From contig CM055108.1 of the NCBI GenBank assembly GCA_029204225.1, forward strand, positions 14,425,744-14,489,743: a stretch of 64,000 nucleotides of DNA. Reading direction: 5' to 3'. The notes under the pieces are model-generated. The model worked only from the letters and a program-made list of their open reading frames with translations, was not told the DNA's origin and made no database searches. Positions 41,001 to 53,500 of this stretch are shown one piece after another. Position numbers and translations under genes: made by a program. This stretch comes from Diphasiastrum complanatum (lineage: Eukaryota; Streptophyta; Lycopodiopsida; Lycopodiales; Lycopodiaceae). Each line of letters starts with the position of its first letter. Within the stretch, counting starts at the first letter, position 1.

Positions 41001-41833
41001 GGTAATAATCTTTTTTGTACACCTTTATGATTGTTTGGCTAGCTAAGAAAATTTGTCGTTTGAGAATTATGGAAGCCCATAGGCAAAGATGAAATTTCCA
41101 AAAATATCCAAATCACCATAATTATAGATAAAATAATGGTTACCCCATACATAAAAAGCATAGTCAATTTTGGAAGACAAAGTGCCAAGGTGTACCTTTT
41201 ACAATATTTTAGTCAAGTTTTTGTGGACACAACAACAACTTGAGTATGCCATCTTCCTCAAGAGAGGAACCACTTTATCCAACTTGGGTATCAAGTTTTG
41301 CTTGACACAACAACAAATGTATTCAACTTGGTTACCACATCTGACACATCAACAACTCCACAACCCACTAAAACTTACAATTTATTTCCAACAAGTACAA
41401 TGCAAAGATAATATTTCCCACAACATAGCCAAAGCTTGGTTATGTACTATCCTATTCTAAGTTAGAAAATTGGGAGAAAAAGGGGGGAGTTTTCCTATTT
41501 CGTCCAAGCCCTTTACTCCCTTGAGTGAAAGCAAACTTGAGATGACATGTAATGTGATTAATAGCAATGTTCAAAAAAATTTGCTTGCAAGAGGTAGTTG
41601 CAAATCCTTGATCAAAATCAAGCATGTGCTTGTCAGTCTATATATGTTCATACGCATGCTTGTAGGCTATGGTAGTTCAGATATTCAACAATTTATCAGC
41701 TTAACTTTGAACTGAGTCTTTTGTATGAAAAGAAAATATACATCAGACTTTCGATCATACATGTAGAACATAACTCTTGTCTGCCCTCAAATATCTATGT
41801 TCTGACTATTTCACGTAAATCCTGTTATGATGC
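38049..41833. other. AT-rich spacer upstream of the DUF3527 gene
   Basis: No gene recognised. A stretch at 38465-38570 (GGCAAACACCCATTATTG...) is a diverged relative of 30826-30930, and 38600-38690 resembles ~32383-32440, so dispersed repeats are present. The last few hundred bases should contain promoter or 5' UTR sequence of the downstream gene. An acceptor-like TTATGATGCAG ends at ~41835. Confidence 0.45.
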
Positions 41834-41906
41834 AGAAAAAAACAGTGTCTATTGCTGAATTATCGAGGGGGATGTTGGGAATAACATTCAAAATAGGAAA
41901 CATCGA

Positions 41907-44900
41907 GTGAAGATCTCACTCAGAATGGAATCCAGACATAGTAGTAGCTCGCATGACAAGGCAACGAAGAGAAATTCCTTGGAGCCTGTAAGAATTTCAT
42001 CTGCAGGAAAAAGTACCCAAGTACAAAAGAATTTCCATTCCAGAGAAAAAATAGATGGCGGAAACATGGATAAGGAGACGGTTAAAGAAGAGTTTCGGAC
42101 AAATTTGAGAGCTTTGGAGACGACTTTGAAAGTGCTGGAAGACAATTTGGTTGTGCCATCAAGTCCAAGCACAAGCAAAGAAAGGAAAATCTCAACAGAA
42201 AAGAAAAGATTGTCCTTCTTATCATCAAAAATTGCTTCGCGTCGGTCTTCGTTCTCTTCCAAAACGGAGTCACCAAAACTGACTGCAATCAGGCCTTCTG
42301 TCTCTTCCACAATCGAGTCTTATGCGTATTTCAAGCCAAAGCAACCTCTTGACAGCCCAGTTGCACCGACCGCATCTCATCTAGCCAATTATCAACCAAG
42401 CCCACCCTCTACAAAGGCACTACCACACACCCCCAGAAGTCTCGATAAGTCGATTGGCTTGAATGATCGAGAATTTCGTTCAAAAAGTGCAGTGTCAAAT
42501 AGTTCAACAACTGTGGAGTATCTAGAATTTAAACTTTGTGATGGTCGACTGATAGAAGATATACAGGAAGTGACGCAATCTGCATTAACTCTAGAAGAGC
42601 AAAATAACAGAACAGATTCAATACTGAAAATACACGAACAGACAGAGGAAAAACGTGGTGGACACCATTCCCGACAAAGCGCATATTACTCTGCATTTTG
42701 CTTTCCAGAAGGTGATGATTGGTCTGGCCGTTTTATTGATTGTTTGGAAGGGACTGTATCCAACGGAGTGTTCAAGAGTGTTTCTCACAATGAGCTGCTC
42801 CCTCCTACATGCGATTTTCATAAAATTTCAGGATCAAATGGTGGAGACAATCCTAGGCCTCCATCATCGTTTGTGGAATATGAATCTACTAATTTAGCTT
42901 CTGGCACGTCATCGCTGCAATGCGATGATGCTAAGAACTTCACATATCATACTGATTCGAAAACTAGAATCGGAGATCAAATTTTCCTTATGCCTCCTGT
43001 ATCTTCTCAAAGAAACTTTTCCGTCAGGCACCTTGGATCTGTTCTTGGTGACCATCCTGCATTAAGACCACCGATTACAATTGAGCACTCATCGCAATTT
43101 TATAATTCAGTTGCTGGTGTTCCTCAAAATTCCTTCAGCTTAACAGAAAAGCCACTTCGGTCTCCAAAAAGAGAGAAGCAGAAGGAGGTCGAATGTAACT
43201 GCGCACATCGTACATTCAGGAAATCAGAAGCTTCTTCAAAAGAGGAAAATCCTTCTACAGGCTTGCACGGCTCCTCTAACCCGGATGACTTGGAAAAAGT
43301 CCAATTTATCTATAGAACTACAAGAATTTCTGAAAGCCCAGTAAAAAGCTGGAGGGATCCAATCAAACATTCAAGATGTACAGATTTGATTTCAGAACAG
43401 GTTCGAAGTAGTTATGATTGGGCTGCTTCTTTGCATCAGCACTTCAGATGCAAAAGGGATACAAATTTTACAACTGCTAGACGAAGGAAGTCAAAGAGCT
43501 CAAAATCATTCGCATCCTGCTCTAGTCAGCTGTCAGTGGCTTGCTATGATGCCGTAGATTGTCCAAGCTCAGAACCACCACTCATGCTGCCAAAAAAGAG
43601 CTTTGAGAAATTAGCTATTGAGTCTGACATTTCTCGCAAGTCCTCCCCGCAACTCCAAGAGAGAAATCCGATTGTCTCCACCCAAAACCTACCCAGTGGT
43701 ACAGTGAAGCTTCCGTTCCCTCCAAATTCAAACAGATCGTCCCCAAGAACTTCAGTGGAACAAAGCCAGTCAACACTCCTGATGCGTGGTAATCTGCAGT
43801 GTGAATCAAGAGATGGAACTTCAGTTTACAACTTCTGGATGGAGCATTCAGAACAGGTACTTGTGGCAAGAACACAGAAGACAGAGTTATCTAAAAATGG
43901 TAAAGATGCCGACCAGTCAATATCCTTCAACATATACTCATTGAATGGGAAGGCACAGGGGAAAAGTAGCTGGAAGGGCTGGGGGGGAAGGAAGGATAAG
44001 CCAGCACTCATCATCAACAGCACGTTGATAGTTAAACATTCCATAATTTCGGAAGTAGATACTAATGGCAGACTTCTACAATTTCTTGATTCAGAGTTTG
44101 TGCTACTGAAGCAGGATATGAGAGACAGCACCGAGAGTCTTAATCCAAGAGCGAGTTTTTCATCTTGGGATGCTGCTGGCAGCGAGTCTCCATTTCTTTC
44201 CCACAAAAGTGCATCATGCCCTGGCTCACCCAAACGGAATGCGTTTTCTCAAGACACGTTATGCTCTGAATCACCTTCAGAATTTGCAGACTGGAAGACA
44301 AGGCATGCTGGATATAGATTGGCAACACGATCTACCAAGAGAAGTCTTCTCCAAACTGCTATAAAAAATCAAGTGCATCAGCTCATCTCTCGGCGAACTG
44401 AAAAAGATCCGGAACAGCATGATAGCGATGGCTCGAGCAGCAAAATCGAAGGTGAGGTTGAGTTGTCCTCTCAAGCCAATGGAGAACTTGCAGCTATGGT
44501 TATTAGGGCGCCAATAGAGAGAAAAAGAAGTGTTTCTTCTCTCGGTGGTTATTCCACCTCAAATGTCCAATGGAGCAGCTGGAGCGCAAAATTTTCAAAA
44601 CAAGGCAACGATTTTCCAAATTCAGACAAAAACCTCAAGGCGTCCTCTAAATTCAGTGCAAAGGGCCAAGAAAAAGTAGTTGGAAGGGTCCATAAAGGTA
44701 TAAGCACTTCAAAGCCTAGGCAAGCTCTACTGACAAGATCCCCGAGCATGACCAGATCTCTCTTTGATGGGCACACTTACACGTATGAAACCCTGGAGCA
44801 GACTCTCATGGATGATCTGGAAACGAATAATCAAGAGACCGATAAGAAATTGCTATTCCACGGTACTGAAGCAACCATGACTGTCATACTCCCAGCAGGC

Positions 44901-45606
44901 AAACATGGATGCCCTACTTATGGATTCTCTGGGCCTCAGCCTCTTATTGATCGGTGGAGATCTGGGGGAACATGTGACTGTGGAAGCTGGGATCTAGGGT
45001 GTGGACTAGTTGTTCTGGACAATCACCACATTCAAACAAACTCTGGCAAAAATGATAGGAACAATAATGGCACTTATGGTGACGATCAGGCATATAATAA
45101 GCTTTTGGAGATGCATGTTCAGGTCTACTATGTTCATCCAATCTTAACAGAATTTTCCATTGTACATTTACGCGATATAAATTTCATTCTTCTTTGTTGC
45201 TATTTGATATAAAATAGAACACTCCAGGCTCTTAGCCTTAAGTATTGCTCTTTTGTAGGGAAAGAAGCAAGACGTACCTGCCTTCAGCCTAACAACAATG
45301 AGCGAGGGCTTGTTCTCAGTTGATTTTAAAGCACCGTTTTCATCATTGCAAGCCTTTGCAACGGCTGTAGCTGTCTTACATAGCAGAGCAAAGCCTAGGG
45401 GCCTGCCAAGTACGAGAGAAGGAACAAGGGAGGGCAAGAGAAAGCCTCCCCGTGCTCCTTCTCATGCTACTGGAATGGCCAACTCCCCATTGTCAGTGCC
45501 AGTAGTTGATATCATTCCAGCTTGGCGTAATTCTTTCAGATCCAGAGAGTTATACTCCAATGGCCGTCATCTTGACCCTCCTGTCAGCCCTATTGAGAGA
45601 GTGTGA
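41907..45606 (+). CDS. DUF3527 domain protein (plant-specific, unknown function)
   Basis: Exon 41907-45122 (1,072 codons) and exon 45259-45606 (115 codons plus TGA) join in phase 0 across a 136-bp intron (CAG|GTCTAC ... TTGTAG|GGA). The product is 1,187 residues. The first ~600 are Ser-rich and low-complexity, probably disordered. The C-terminal domain starts near residue 622 (LMRGNLQCESRDGTSVYNFW). It includes RWRSGGTCDCGSWDLGCGL around 1,016-1,034 and ends across the splice site with PAFSLTTMSEGLFSVDF and SLQAFATAVAVLHSRAK, the hallmark end of DUF3527. The exon 2 fit is strong evidence that the intron is real. No signal peptide or membrane segment is seen. Start at 41907 or the ATG at 41925 cannot be decided; an upstream 5' UTR intron may end near 41835. 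Frame and domain are intact, so this is the one likely functional host gene. No reaction is known for the family. Confidence 0.9.
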
Positions 45607-48600
45607 TCATTCATAAATCTCCATGGATTCCCAAATGGGTATATTTACAATGCTTGAAGACTCCTGCTTCAGCCTGTCGATCAAGGCATTGCAACGCTTA
45701 TAAGGAGTCTTCGGGCAATCTGCAGAGGCTACTTTCAGTTCTGCACTCCTTGTTTAATTCAGCAAAAAATTCAGAGGCATCTTACCAGGTTCCAAGTATG
45801 AGAACTCCAGTCATGAGTTCCCCAACACCTCACAGACTCGGGAGGCAAATACTCTTCCTTTTATGTCTTTGTTAAGACCAGGTGTACAGTGACTTTTTTC
45901 ATACCTAGTTGAAGTTTAATGCATGTCAGATATACCCAAGATTATTTTGCAACATAAAGTAATAATGATGTAACAATACAAAGGAGTTTGCCTTCTAAAA
46001 AAGCTTTATAGGTACAAGAGCTTTTGATCCCTTAGTTGCCGCATTGCCAACTCAACTTGAGCCTAGAGCAATTGTTGTTCAAGATAGTTTTAATCGATAA
46101 TAACACAAGAACATAGTGGTACACCACAAAGGCATTGCCACAAATATCTTATAAAAATTTGATTGATTAAGATTGGGTGCAAGGTAATTATATATATTTT
46201 AAAGTCATAGTTATCTCCAAAGTGTTCCTTTTCGTATCTCAAGGATTTTTTAAATCAAAGTGTGTGCATGAGTGCATGATAACAATAAAAACATATAATG
46301 AAATGATTATGTGAATGCCAATAGATAATCACTATTGTTGTTGGTGATGATGTTGGTGTGTCATGCAGATTTGGAGCCTAGGGATGCATGCAAGAAGAAC
46401 ATAGTGGGACACTAGTTTTTTGCTATTTATGGATTGCATATAAATGTGCATTTAAAATGTAGGCGTGCATGCAAGAAAAGGATAGGCACATGAAATATTT
46501 GCTATTTATGACTTGCATATAGAGGTGCCTCTGAAAGGACCGAGTTCTTGCAATAAAGTCCTTAGCAATGTGGCAAAGCTTTATGTGCAATGTGGCAAAG
46601 CTTTTTCTGTGCACATATACTTATCATTAAGACATTGACTTTTGCAAACACTCCATTGACCAACTAGAACATGTAGGATTACCTCAAATTTGAATATTTA
46701 GTCTTTAAGATTTAGTATGAACCAAAGAGGTAATATTTTATCATGATGTCATAAGCTGTTAATTAACAGAAAAAATTCAATGGATTGCCTAGAGTTGAAT
46801 TTTACTAGGTTCAAACAAAATGTGACAATCAACCAATCTCAAAGACATAAATAAGATATATCTAGTTAAAGATTATGGTAAAGGTATGAATAAAAAGTCA
46901 GGAATATAGCATCACATTAGCTCAAAAGAAGCTAGAAGGTAAACATAAAGTTAGCTCCAACTAAGATTATTAGATGAACATCAAATAAAAGCCATAAAAT
47001 GGTAGATGTGTACAAGAACTACAATTGAGTCACCTACAATGAATTCAAGAACTAAATCACATCAAAACTCCAATGCAAATAATGGCTAATTTATTTGTAC
47101 GAAGATGAGAATAAAATAGGAATCCTCAATGCGTGTTTAATATTCATGGAAAATACTTTGTCCAAATAGAGAAGTCACCCAACTACCAACTACCTACAAG
47201 CTACCTTTAGAAGCTCTGATTATTGTGTTCACAAGCGAAAATATGTCTTAAAGGCGCAATGAGTAATAAGTGTCAAATGTTAAATTGTATATATCTCTCT
47301 CTTGTTCAAGACATCGACCTCAATGTGTCATGTGCCAAACCCAATCAAATAGCCGTAAAAAACCTAAAGCCATAATAAAGAGAAGTACAAACATTCGCGT
47401 TGATATAGCTATAAAACTACAAATCACAAATAAAGCTCCATGGAATCATCAACACAATTGAAGGGATGGAAGCAAATCAATACAAATGGGGATGGGATTC
47501 ATGTGGATTAGGCACATGAGACCTAGCAAGCTCTATTCCCAAGGCTCACATTTACAATAAGAAGTCTAAGCTCTCTCATTTTCAAATGAGCCAAAAGTGT
47601 TACTTGCCTACTTATAGACAATCCCCTAACTTAACTAAACATAAATTTCTTGAAAGATAATTAGCCCTTGTTAATTCTTATTATTGTACTTTGTGTGAGA
47701 AATTGGCAAATCTAACTTGATCAAAATCATGTAAAGTGTACATAGGTGGGTTCCACACGTGTGAATCCATGTTGCCACATGTGTAGGCTACCCTAGATAG
47801 GTTAGATATCATTCATGGCGTTAGTTAGGTTTGTTTGGTAATAATTCCTAAATTATAAGACCAAATTCCTTGAATCATGGAGGTGGATAACCAATCTAGC
47901 CACCAACTTGGCAAAACTCAAGGGTTAGGTAAGATTTCCAAATTACGGCAAAACTGGTCAATCATCTTCTTTATTACATGCTGGATTTTCACCTAAATTG
48001 AGGTGGGGAAGAGCTTTTGTACATACAATCCATCTCTCATAGTAATGCCTTAAAATTTTTGAGATCTCATTGACAATCTCAACTCTCTACACTATGTACA
48101 TAGTTTTTTCTTGTGATCTAATAAAATCGAACTGTTCTTAACTTCATTTATTGTCCACAGGTCATACTGAGAGTCGTACCACATGTGTGGGAGTCGGATC
48201 TTCATGGTAATCAATGATTTATGGTTGTTCTTGATTGATAGGTGTAGAATTGCCAATCGAGATCTTGATTTTTGATGTCTAGTTTGCATTCAATTGTTAA
48301 TCAATCAATCAATCCCTCTCGTGAGTCATTATCAGGTCCATTTAAGGTCCAAAGTACAGTACTTTAACATGGTATTAGAGACAAGTGCAATAGTTAATCA
48401 TTGATCAAATTTACAATCCAATTTTAGCAAGATTTTGAGCTAAAAGCTAAAATTGGAGGGCCGACTTAAGATCGATAGAAGGGGTGGAGAATTGGGGACC
48501 AAACTAGGTCAGGGTAAAATTCCGTACTATGTACCTCAAAATAATCTTCATTTTTCATTAGATCCAAAGAATTTCATAGTGATTGATCTTGGTGAATTTT

Positions 48601-49383
48601 TGGTGCTAGATCAAGAAAGATGCAAAAGTTATTGCACTTTTTCCAAAGCTGTCAAAATAGGTGACTAAAATTTTTATTTCACTTTGTTTGCATTTTTCAG
48701 ATTTGATTTGAGCTTTAATCTCAAGTTTCTATCCATAGGATTTTAGAGCATTGTTTTAGCTTCGATCTGATCCATATGACAGGTCATTTGGATCAGTATC
48801 CAAAGAGTTATGACAATTCTTGATTCCTAGCTCTAGTTTTGTTAGTTTTTCTTTCTTCAAATTTTTCAGACTTGTTCTGTTGTGAATCTGACCAATCAAA
48901 TCACATTTAATCATTGATCTGATCCTATAAGCTGATAGATCTTGTTGTTAGCTTTTCAGAGGTACTGAGTTTTTTGATTTGGATCAATATTGAGGAAGTT
49001 ATGAACAGATTAGTGGAGATGGGTCAGAATTGCCAAAATTTTGAAAAAAATTTGTCGGATTTTCCCAAGTGAGAGAGAATCAGTTCATTTTTCAATTTTG
49101 ATGTTTTGTTTCTGTTGTAAATTTTTTTCACATTTTTCATTTTGAAGATTATTATTTAAAAAAAAACATAACCCTATCCTAATCCCAAGGTCCAGCCCTA
49201 ACCCTAACTGTATATCCCGGCTCTCTTCTCTTTTCGGATCTTCTCTTTCTCTCTGTACTTTTTCCCTTCCTACGCCCACCACCATCTTATCGAAATGCAG
49301 AAGCATTCTTGGAAGAATAAACAGCAGCTGGTGCCCCCACTCTACCATTAGCAGCTATGCGTGAGTTCAGAAATCGTTGAACT
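45607..49383. other. Spacer, includes 3' UTR of the DUF3527 gene
   Basis: The first few hundred bases are presumably 3' UTR; no certain polyadenylation site was picked. The rest is AT-rich without a recognised gene. A CACACGTGTG palindrome lies at 47754-47763. At 49197-49209 there are two telomere-type CCCTAA units, possibly part of the 5' leader copied with the Cpn20 fragment. Confidence 0.5.
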
Positions 49384-49709
49384 ACATTTAAAACACTTAC
49401 CCCACTAGGAGATCGCGTACTCATAAAAAACCGGACAGTTGAAGAGAAGACACAAGGTGGCATCCTTTTGCCAACAACTGCACAAACTAAGCCTCAAAGC
49501 GGGGAAGTAGTCGCAGTTGGTGAGGGGCAGAAAATTGGAGACAAACAACTAAAGCGAGTGTGACAATTGGCGATACTATTGTATATTCAAAATATGCTGG
49601 AACTGAAGTGAAATTCAATGGCGCTGATCATCTTTTGCTAAAAGAAGATGACATTGTTGGGCTTCTTTCTAGTGATGACATCAAAGATTTGAAGCCAATC
49701 AATGAGAGA
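49384..49709 (+). pseudogene. CPN20: Chloroplast co-chaperonin Cpn20 fragment, intron-less
   Basis: The first frame reads [20 protein letters not shown], then [20 protein letters not shown]. It stops at TGA 49561-49563; a shift of one base continues TIGDTIVYSKYAGTEVKFNG and HLLLKEDDIVGLL..DIKDLKPINER to 49709. These are the GroES-fold signatures of the first domain of plastid Cpn20, the double-domain partner of chaperonin 60 in the stroma. The match stops at the junction to the second domain, and upstream the transit-peptide region is unreadable. No introns are present, which suggests a retrocopy. The frameshift and the missing second domain make it a pseudogene. Confidence 0.88.
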
Positions 49710-49887
49710 AGCAGAGGGAAAATCTGCATTTGTCTGTTGAAGTTGGCAATTTCCTGTGACGTTTGTAGATTGGTTGTTCCTGAAACTATCGTCAATCATG
49801 TAATATTGTAATTCCTAAAACTTTCGTCAGTCCTGAAACTATTGTCATTCAACTTCACTACCCGCTTCGACTAACAATCGGTTCAGA

Positions 49888-50230
49888 TTGCATCCTCCTC
49901 ACGGCCCTCTCTCGGCTCGGTCCAGGTCTCACTGGGCTCTCTCCCTCACAAAAATTCCTCGGCTCGGTCGAGATTTCAACAACCTCATCATAGTTCGGTC
50001 ATTTTCCATTCGGTTGAGATCGCTCCCTCATGCCCGTTTCAGCTCGGTTGACATCCCATCCTCACACCTCACTTTCTGTCCGATCGACATCCCATCCTCA
50101 CACCTCACTTTCGGTCCCCGGTCGAGATCCCATCTTCACGCTTTTTCTTAACCAGCAATCTCTTCATTCGGTCAAGATCCCATCCTCATTGGGGTCGCTT
50201 AACCAGCAATCTCTTCATTCGATCAAGATC
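49888..50230. repeat. Degenerate TCGGTCGAGATCCCATCCTC repeat
   Basis: Short repeated blocks such as CGGTTGACATCCCATCCTCA, CACCTCACTTTC and AACCAGCAATCTCTTCATTC occur several times with changes. The same block resumes at 55152-55190 on the other side of the non-autonomous LTR element, so that element is inserted in it. Confidence 0.75.
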
Positions 50231-51475
50231 TGTTGTAAAGCTACCTTTACAAAGCTTTACTTCCGGCGCCATCGGCGCCAGCTATGTCCCCGGCGCCAGC
50301 AGCACCCCTGCTGCTCCCGGCGCCAACGACGCCGACGCCGCTCCCGGCGCCACTGTGACCAGAATCCAGTCGGCGCCAAGTTCTTATGGCTGAAAATCTT
50401 TGATCGGTTCTAGCGAAGTCCAGAGAGCTCAGATCGATGTGCAATCACCTCACACGATCTAGGCATGATTAAAGGAAGCCTGGGGATCAGTAAAATCTAG
50501 AGAGAGAAAATGACTTTCTAGAAAGAGAAAATCCTAGAGAGAGAAAAACGTGCTTTACCAGCTTGGGTAGAGTGCTTGGTATGAGGGGGGTGCCGAATCA
50601 CACCAATACTATAGGGGAGTGCGGGTTGCGACTCAGGACGAGCTCCAACCAAGTCTCAGCCTCCCTTGCTGGAATGTTGTCATGGCTCTCGCCTTGGCAT
50701 GCTAGCGCCCCGGAGACTAGGGTCGGTCACACACTTGAAATGTAACCTTCTCAGATTTATCAATAAAGTGGGATTTTCCTCAAACTGACTCTGATTACCT
50801 TCTGGGTTTTAGTGTTATGTAAAAGCGCCAGTTGTAAGGCCGCTTTCAAAATTTTTAACTTGGCACATAGCTGAGGGTCGTATCCCGGGACGCCAGCGGT
50901 ATGCCGTCGGGACCATTCGGTCCGTGGCGCCAGCGGTATGCTGTCGGGACCATTTGGTCCAAGAACTGGTTGTTTCCATATCTGTCGCGGCTTGTGGTTC
51001 TGAGTGTTCCTTGCATGAACGTGAATGGGTTAAGCTCTTGGGGAACGGGCTCTAACCTGTCGGCTGAGTTGGATGGCTTGCTTGGGTGGATGTTACCTGT
51101 TTATGGCTGTCCAGTCTGGCGTGGCGCCAGGTTGGCTTCCAGCGCTCGTGACGAAGCTTTCAGTTGGTTAAGTCTGATGTAAGTCAGACCGCTTGCTTGG
51201 AATGGATGTTACTCGTTTGTAACGAAGCTTCGAGTTGGTTAAGTTTGATGTATGTCGGGCGGCTTGCTTGGAGGGAAGTCACCCACGTCGGGACCCCCGA
51301 TCTGGCATGGCGCCAGGTTGGATCTCAATGTTGGTTTTCGGAACTTCAAGTTGGTTAAGTCTGATCGTTGTTGGCGAGTTGGCTGCTTGTATGTCAAGTG
51401 GGTTTGGATGGCAAGAGTTGAAGGCTGGGAAGCTAAGTCGTGGTTCCCGGCTCCCTTTGGGATGCTTGCGCTACA
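50231..51475 (+). repeat. 5' LTR of the non-autonomous element
   Basis: Starts TGTTGTAAAGC and ends GCGCTACA. The start folds (GTAAAGC...GCTTTAC) and is followed by a cluster of GGCGCC sites (50264-50380). Compared with the other LTR it has ~128 extra bp around 51150-51290, from a local duplication with a 71-bp period, and ~27 extra bp in the GGCGCC cluster. Confidence 0.92.
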
Positions 51476-51477
51476 TG

Positions 51478-51490
51478 TGGTATCAGAGCC
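51478..51490 (+). other. Primer-binding site (initiator-Met tRNA)
   Basis: TGGTATCAGAGCC, two bases after the end of the 5' LTR. Confidence 0.9.
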
Positions 51491-51565
51491 GACTGGCCGG
51501 TCAGCTATGCGGATCTCTCGGAAATGGCCACGGTTTGGGGTTCATCAAGACAACTGTTGTGCAAA

Positions 51566-51951
51566 GTGCTGCCCACAGTGTAAGCACGGGTGCGTCCACG
51601 GTCGGGGTGGTCGGCAGAACGGGGGACTTGATGAGTCAAGGTGCTGCCCTTGAGGTGTAAGCACGGTCAGTTCTCGCGGTTCGGGCCTGGCGCTGTCTGC
51701 ACGTAGGACGGATGAGGCAAAGTGCTGCCTAGGGAGGTGAAAGCACGGTCTGTACCTTGTGGGGTGCGGGGCGACATATTCGAACTGTACGGGTTAACCA
51801 TTGATACAGAGATGCTGCTCGAATTCGGGTGTAAAGCACGGGTGGTTAGCTGTCGGTGCAGGATAGCTGCCGATCGTTTAGCTATAAGGGCTATCGACCA
51901 AAAAGTGGTGGGGCGTGACTGAGGCAATGTGCTGCTTAATGGTGAAAGCAC
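51566..51951 (+). repeat. Array of small GTGCT...AGCAC hairpins
   Basis: Four units at 51566-51587, 51641-51664, 51722-51746 and 51929-51951 share CAA(A/G)GTGCTGC ... GTG(T/A)AAGCACGG with 5-bp stems. A weaker fifth lies at 51812-51839. They lie 76-461 bp behind the primer site, in the untranslated leader. Confidence 0.8.
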
Positions 51952-52228
51952 GGATAGTTGGAGGGGTGTCCTATGTGGGCTGATTCCGTGATCGATTTGT
52001 ATGGGCGCGGCCAGGCAAAGGTCCGGTGGAAGGACCATCTCAAAGGGGGACCTTGTCTTTGTTACTTGTTAGTAAACCTGCCTGAGTGTCTTACTTGTAT
52101 GTATTCGTGGTGAGTCTTAGTACTCGTGCTTTGCCTGGTTTGCATGATTGCTTGTGATACAAGGAGCTAATGGCTCAAGAAGGAACCTTCTCTTTTGAAG
52201 GCTGATACCATCAAACAAAGAGGACTAC

Positions 52229-52729
52229 AGAATCTGTGGGGCAGATTTGCAGTTCAAGTACTCACACGTGAACGACAACGAAACGACTCAATGTTTGCAA
52301 AGGATGGATGGCTAGCCTGTTTCTTGGGTTAGTTTCATTTGCGACAACGCCCACCAGATGCAAGCAGGAAGTCAAAAGTTGGAAAGGGCCATTGGGGAGA
52401 TCTTCTATCGAGCAGTTGGTCTTCATTTTGGGACGGCCACCTTCGGAACTGAAACTCACTGAGCATGGGCGATATCCAGAATCTGTGCGGCGGATTTGCA
52501 GTTCAAGTACTCGCACGTGAATGACAACGAACGACTCAATGTTTGCAAAGGATGGATGGCTAGCCTGTTTCTTGGGTTAGTTTCATTTGCGACAACGCCC
52601 ACCAGACGCAAGTAGGAAGTCAAAAGTTGGAAAGGGCAATTTCAGGGGAGATCTTCTATGGAGCAGTTGGTTTTCATTTTGGGATGGCCACCTTTGGAAC
52701 TGAAACTCACTGAGCATGGGTGATATCCA
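52229..52729 (+). repeat. 249-bp tandem duplication inside the non-autonomous element
   Basis: Copies 52229-52477 and 52478-52729 both start AGAATCTGTG and end GATATCC, with a handful of substitutions and a 4-bp indel. Confidence 0.92.
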
Positions 52730-53120
52730 GTATCAGTTGGGTTTTTCCTCAAAGGGGAAAAGACTAGGATCCTCTTCAGAGATTGGCAACAAGTTGGATC
52801 GAGCCATAATCCTAGCAGATGGGAAGCAAAGTGTTGGAAAGGCTTTTTGTCCGAAGAACTCTACTCTAAGTCCGATCAGCTGATTTTATAAGTGGAGGGG
52901 AACTATCACACACACCTCTCTCTTGGGGCAAATTTTGAATGAAAGTTGATCAAAATGGGAGCAAATTCAAGGTGACCTAGCCATACTCACACGAGGAGAC
53001 TGGCAAACTTTGGACCTAATAAGTTGACAAGTTTTTGCTGTGGAAAGGAAAGTTTGTTATAGACTTTCTCTGGACCAGCAATGATGAGGAAACAATGAGT
53101 ACGCTGGCTTGTATTACGTG

Positions 53121-53500
53121 TAAGACAGCTGATCAATGAAAGAACTGTGGAAGTTGAGTCTTGCATGAGAGACTTGGTATTTCGAACGGACGCTAAGGGA
53201 CAGTTCGCGTTGAGATCGGACTAGTGCAAACTCTGGGTGCATGTGTCTAATTCAAAGAGAGCTACTTGAAGCCAAGCTCGATGGACACTTCTTGTTTTGA
53301 CTGTGAGGCAACTGACCAGTGATGGAATTGTGAAAGTCAAGTTTTGCGCGACGACATGGTGCTTCAAACAAACGCGAAGAGATAGTTCGGATGCGGATCA
53401 AATTGGTGCGACCCTTTGGCTTTCCACGAGGTCAATGGTTACATTTGGGCTGATTCAAAGAGCTACTTCAAGCTAAGTGAGAGGTGCATTGCGGAGTACT
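53121..53500 (+). repeat. Diverged ~183-bp tandem duplication
   Basis: CAGCTGATCAATGAAAGAACTGTGG (from ~53127) corresponds to CAACTGACCAGTGATGGAATTGTG (from ~53310). The parallel continues with TTCAAAGAG...GCTACTT near 53256 and 53456. No coding frame spans both. Confidence 0.65.

Noticed and set aside
41170-41460. Gln-rich frame upstream of the DUF3527 gene
   Set aside because: CAACAACAA-type low-complexity DNA with no conserved motif; no evidence of an exon.
49197-49209. Telomere-type CCCTAACCCTAA
   Set aside because: Only two units; more likely a telo-box-like motif or chance than an interstitial telomere.
49384-49811. Functional Cpn20 gene
   Set aside because: Stop and frameshift within the first domain, and the second domain and transit peptide are missing.
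50030-51660. Plus-strand frames in the 5' LTR and leader of the non-autonomous element
   Set aside because: Duplicated non-coding LTR sequence; no gag motifs, and frames differ between the two LTR copies.
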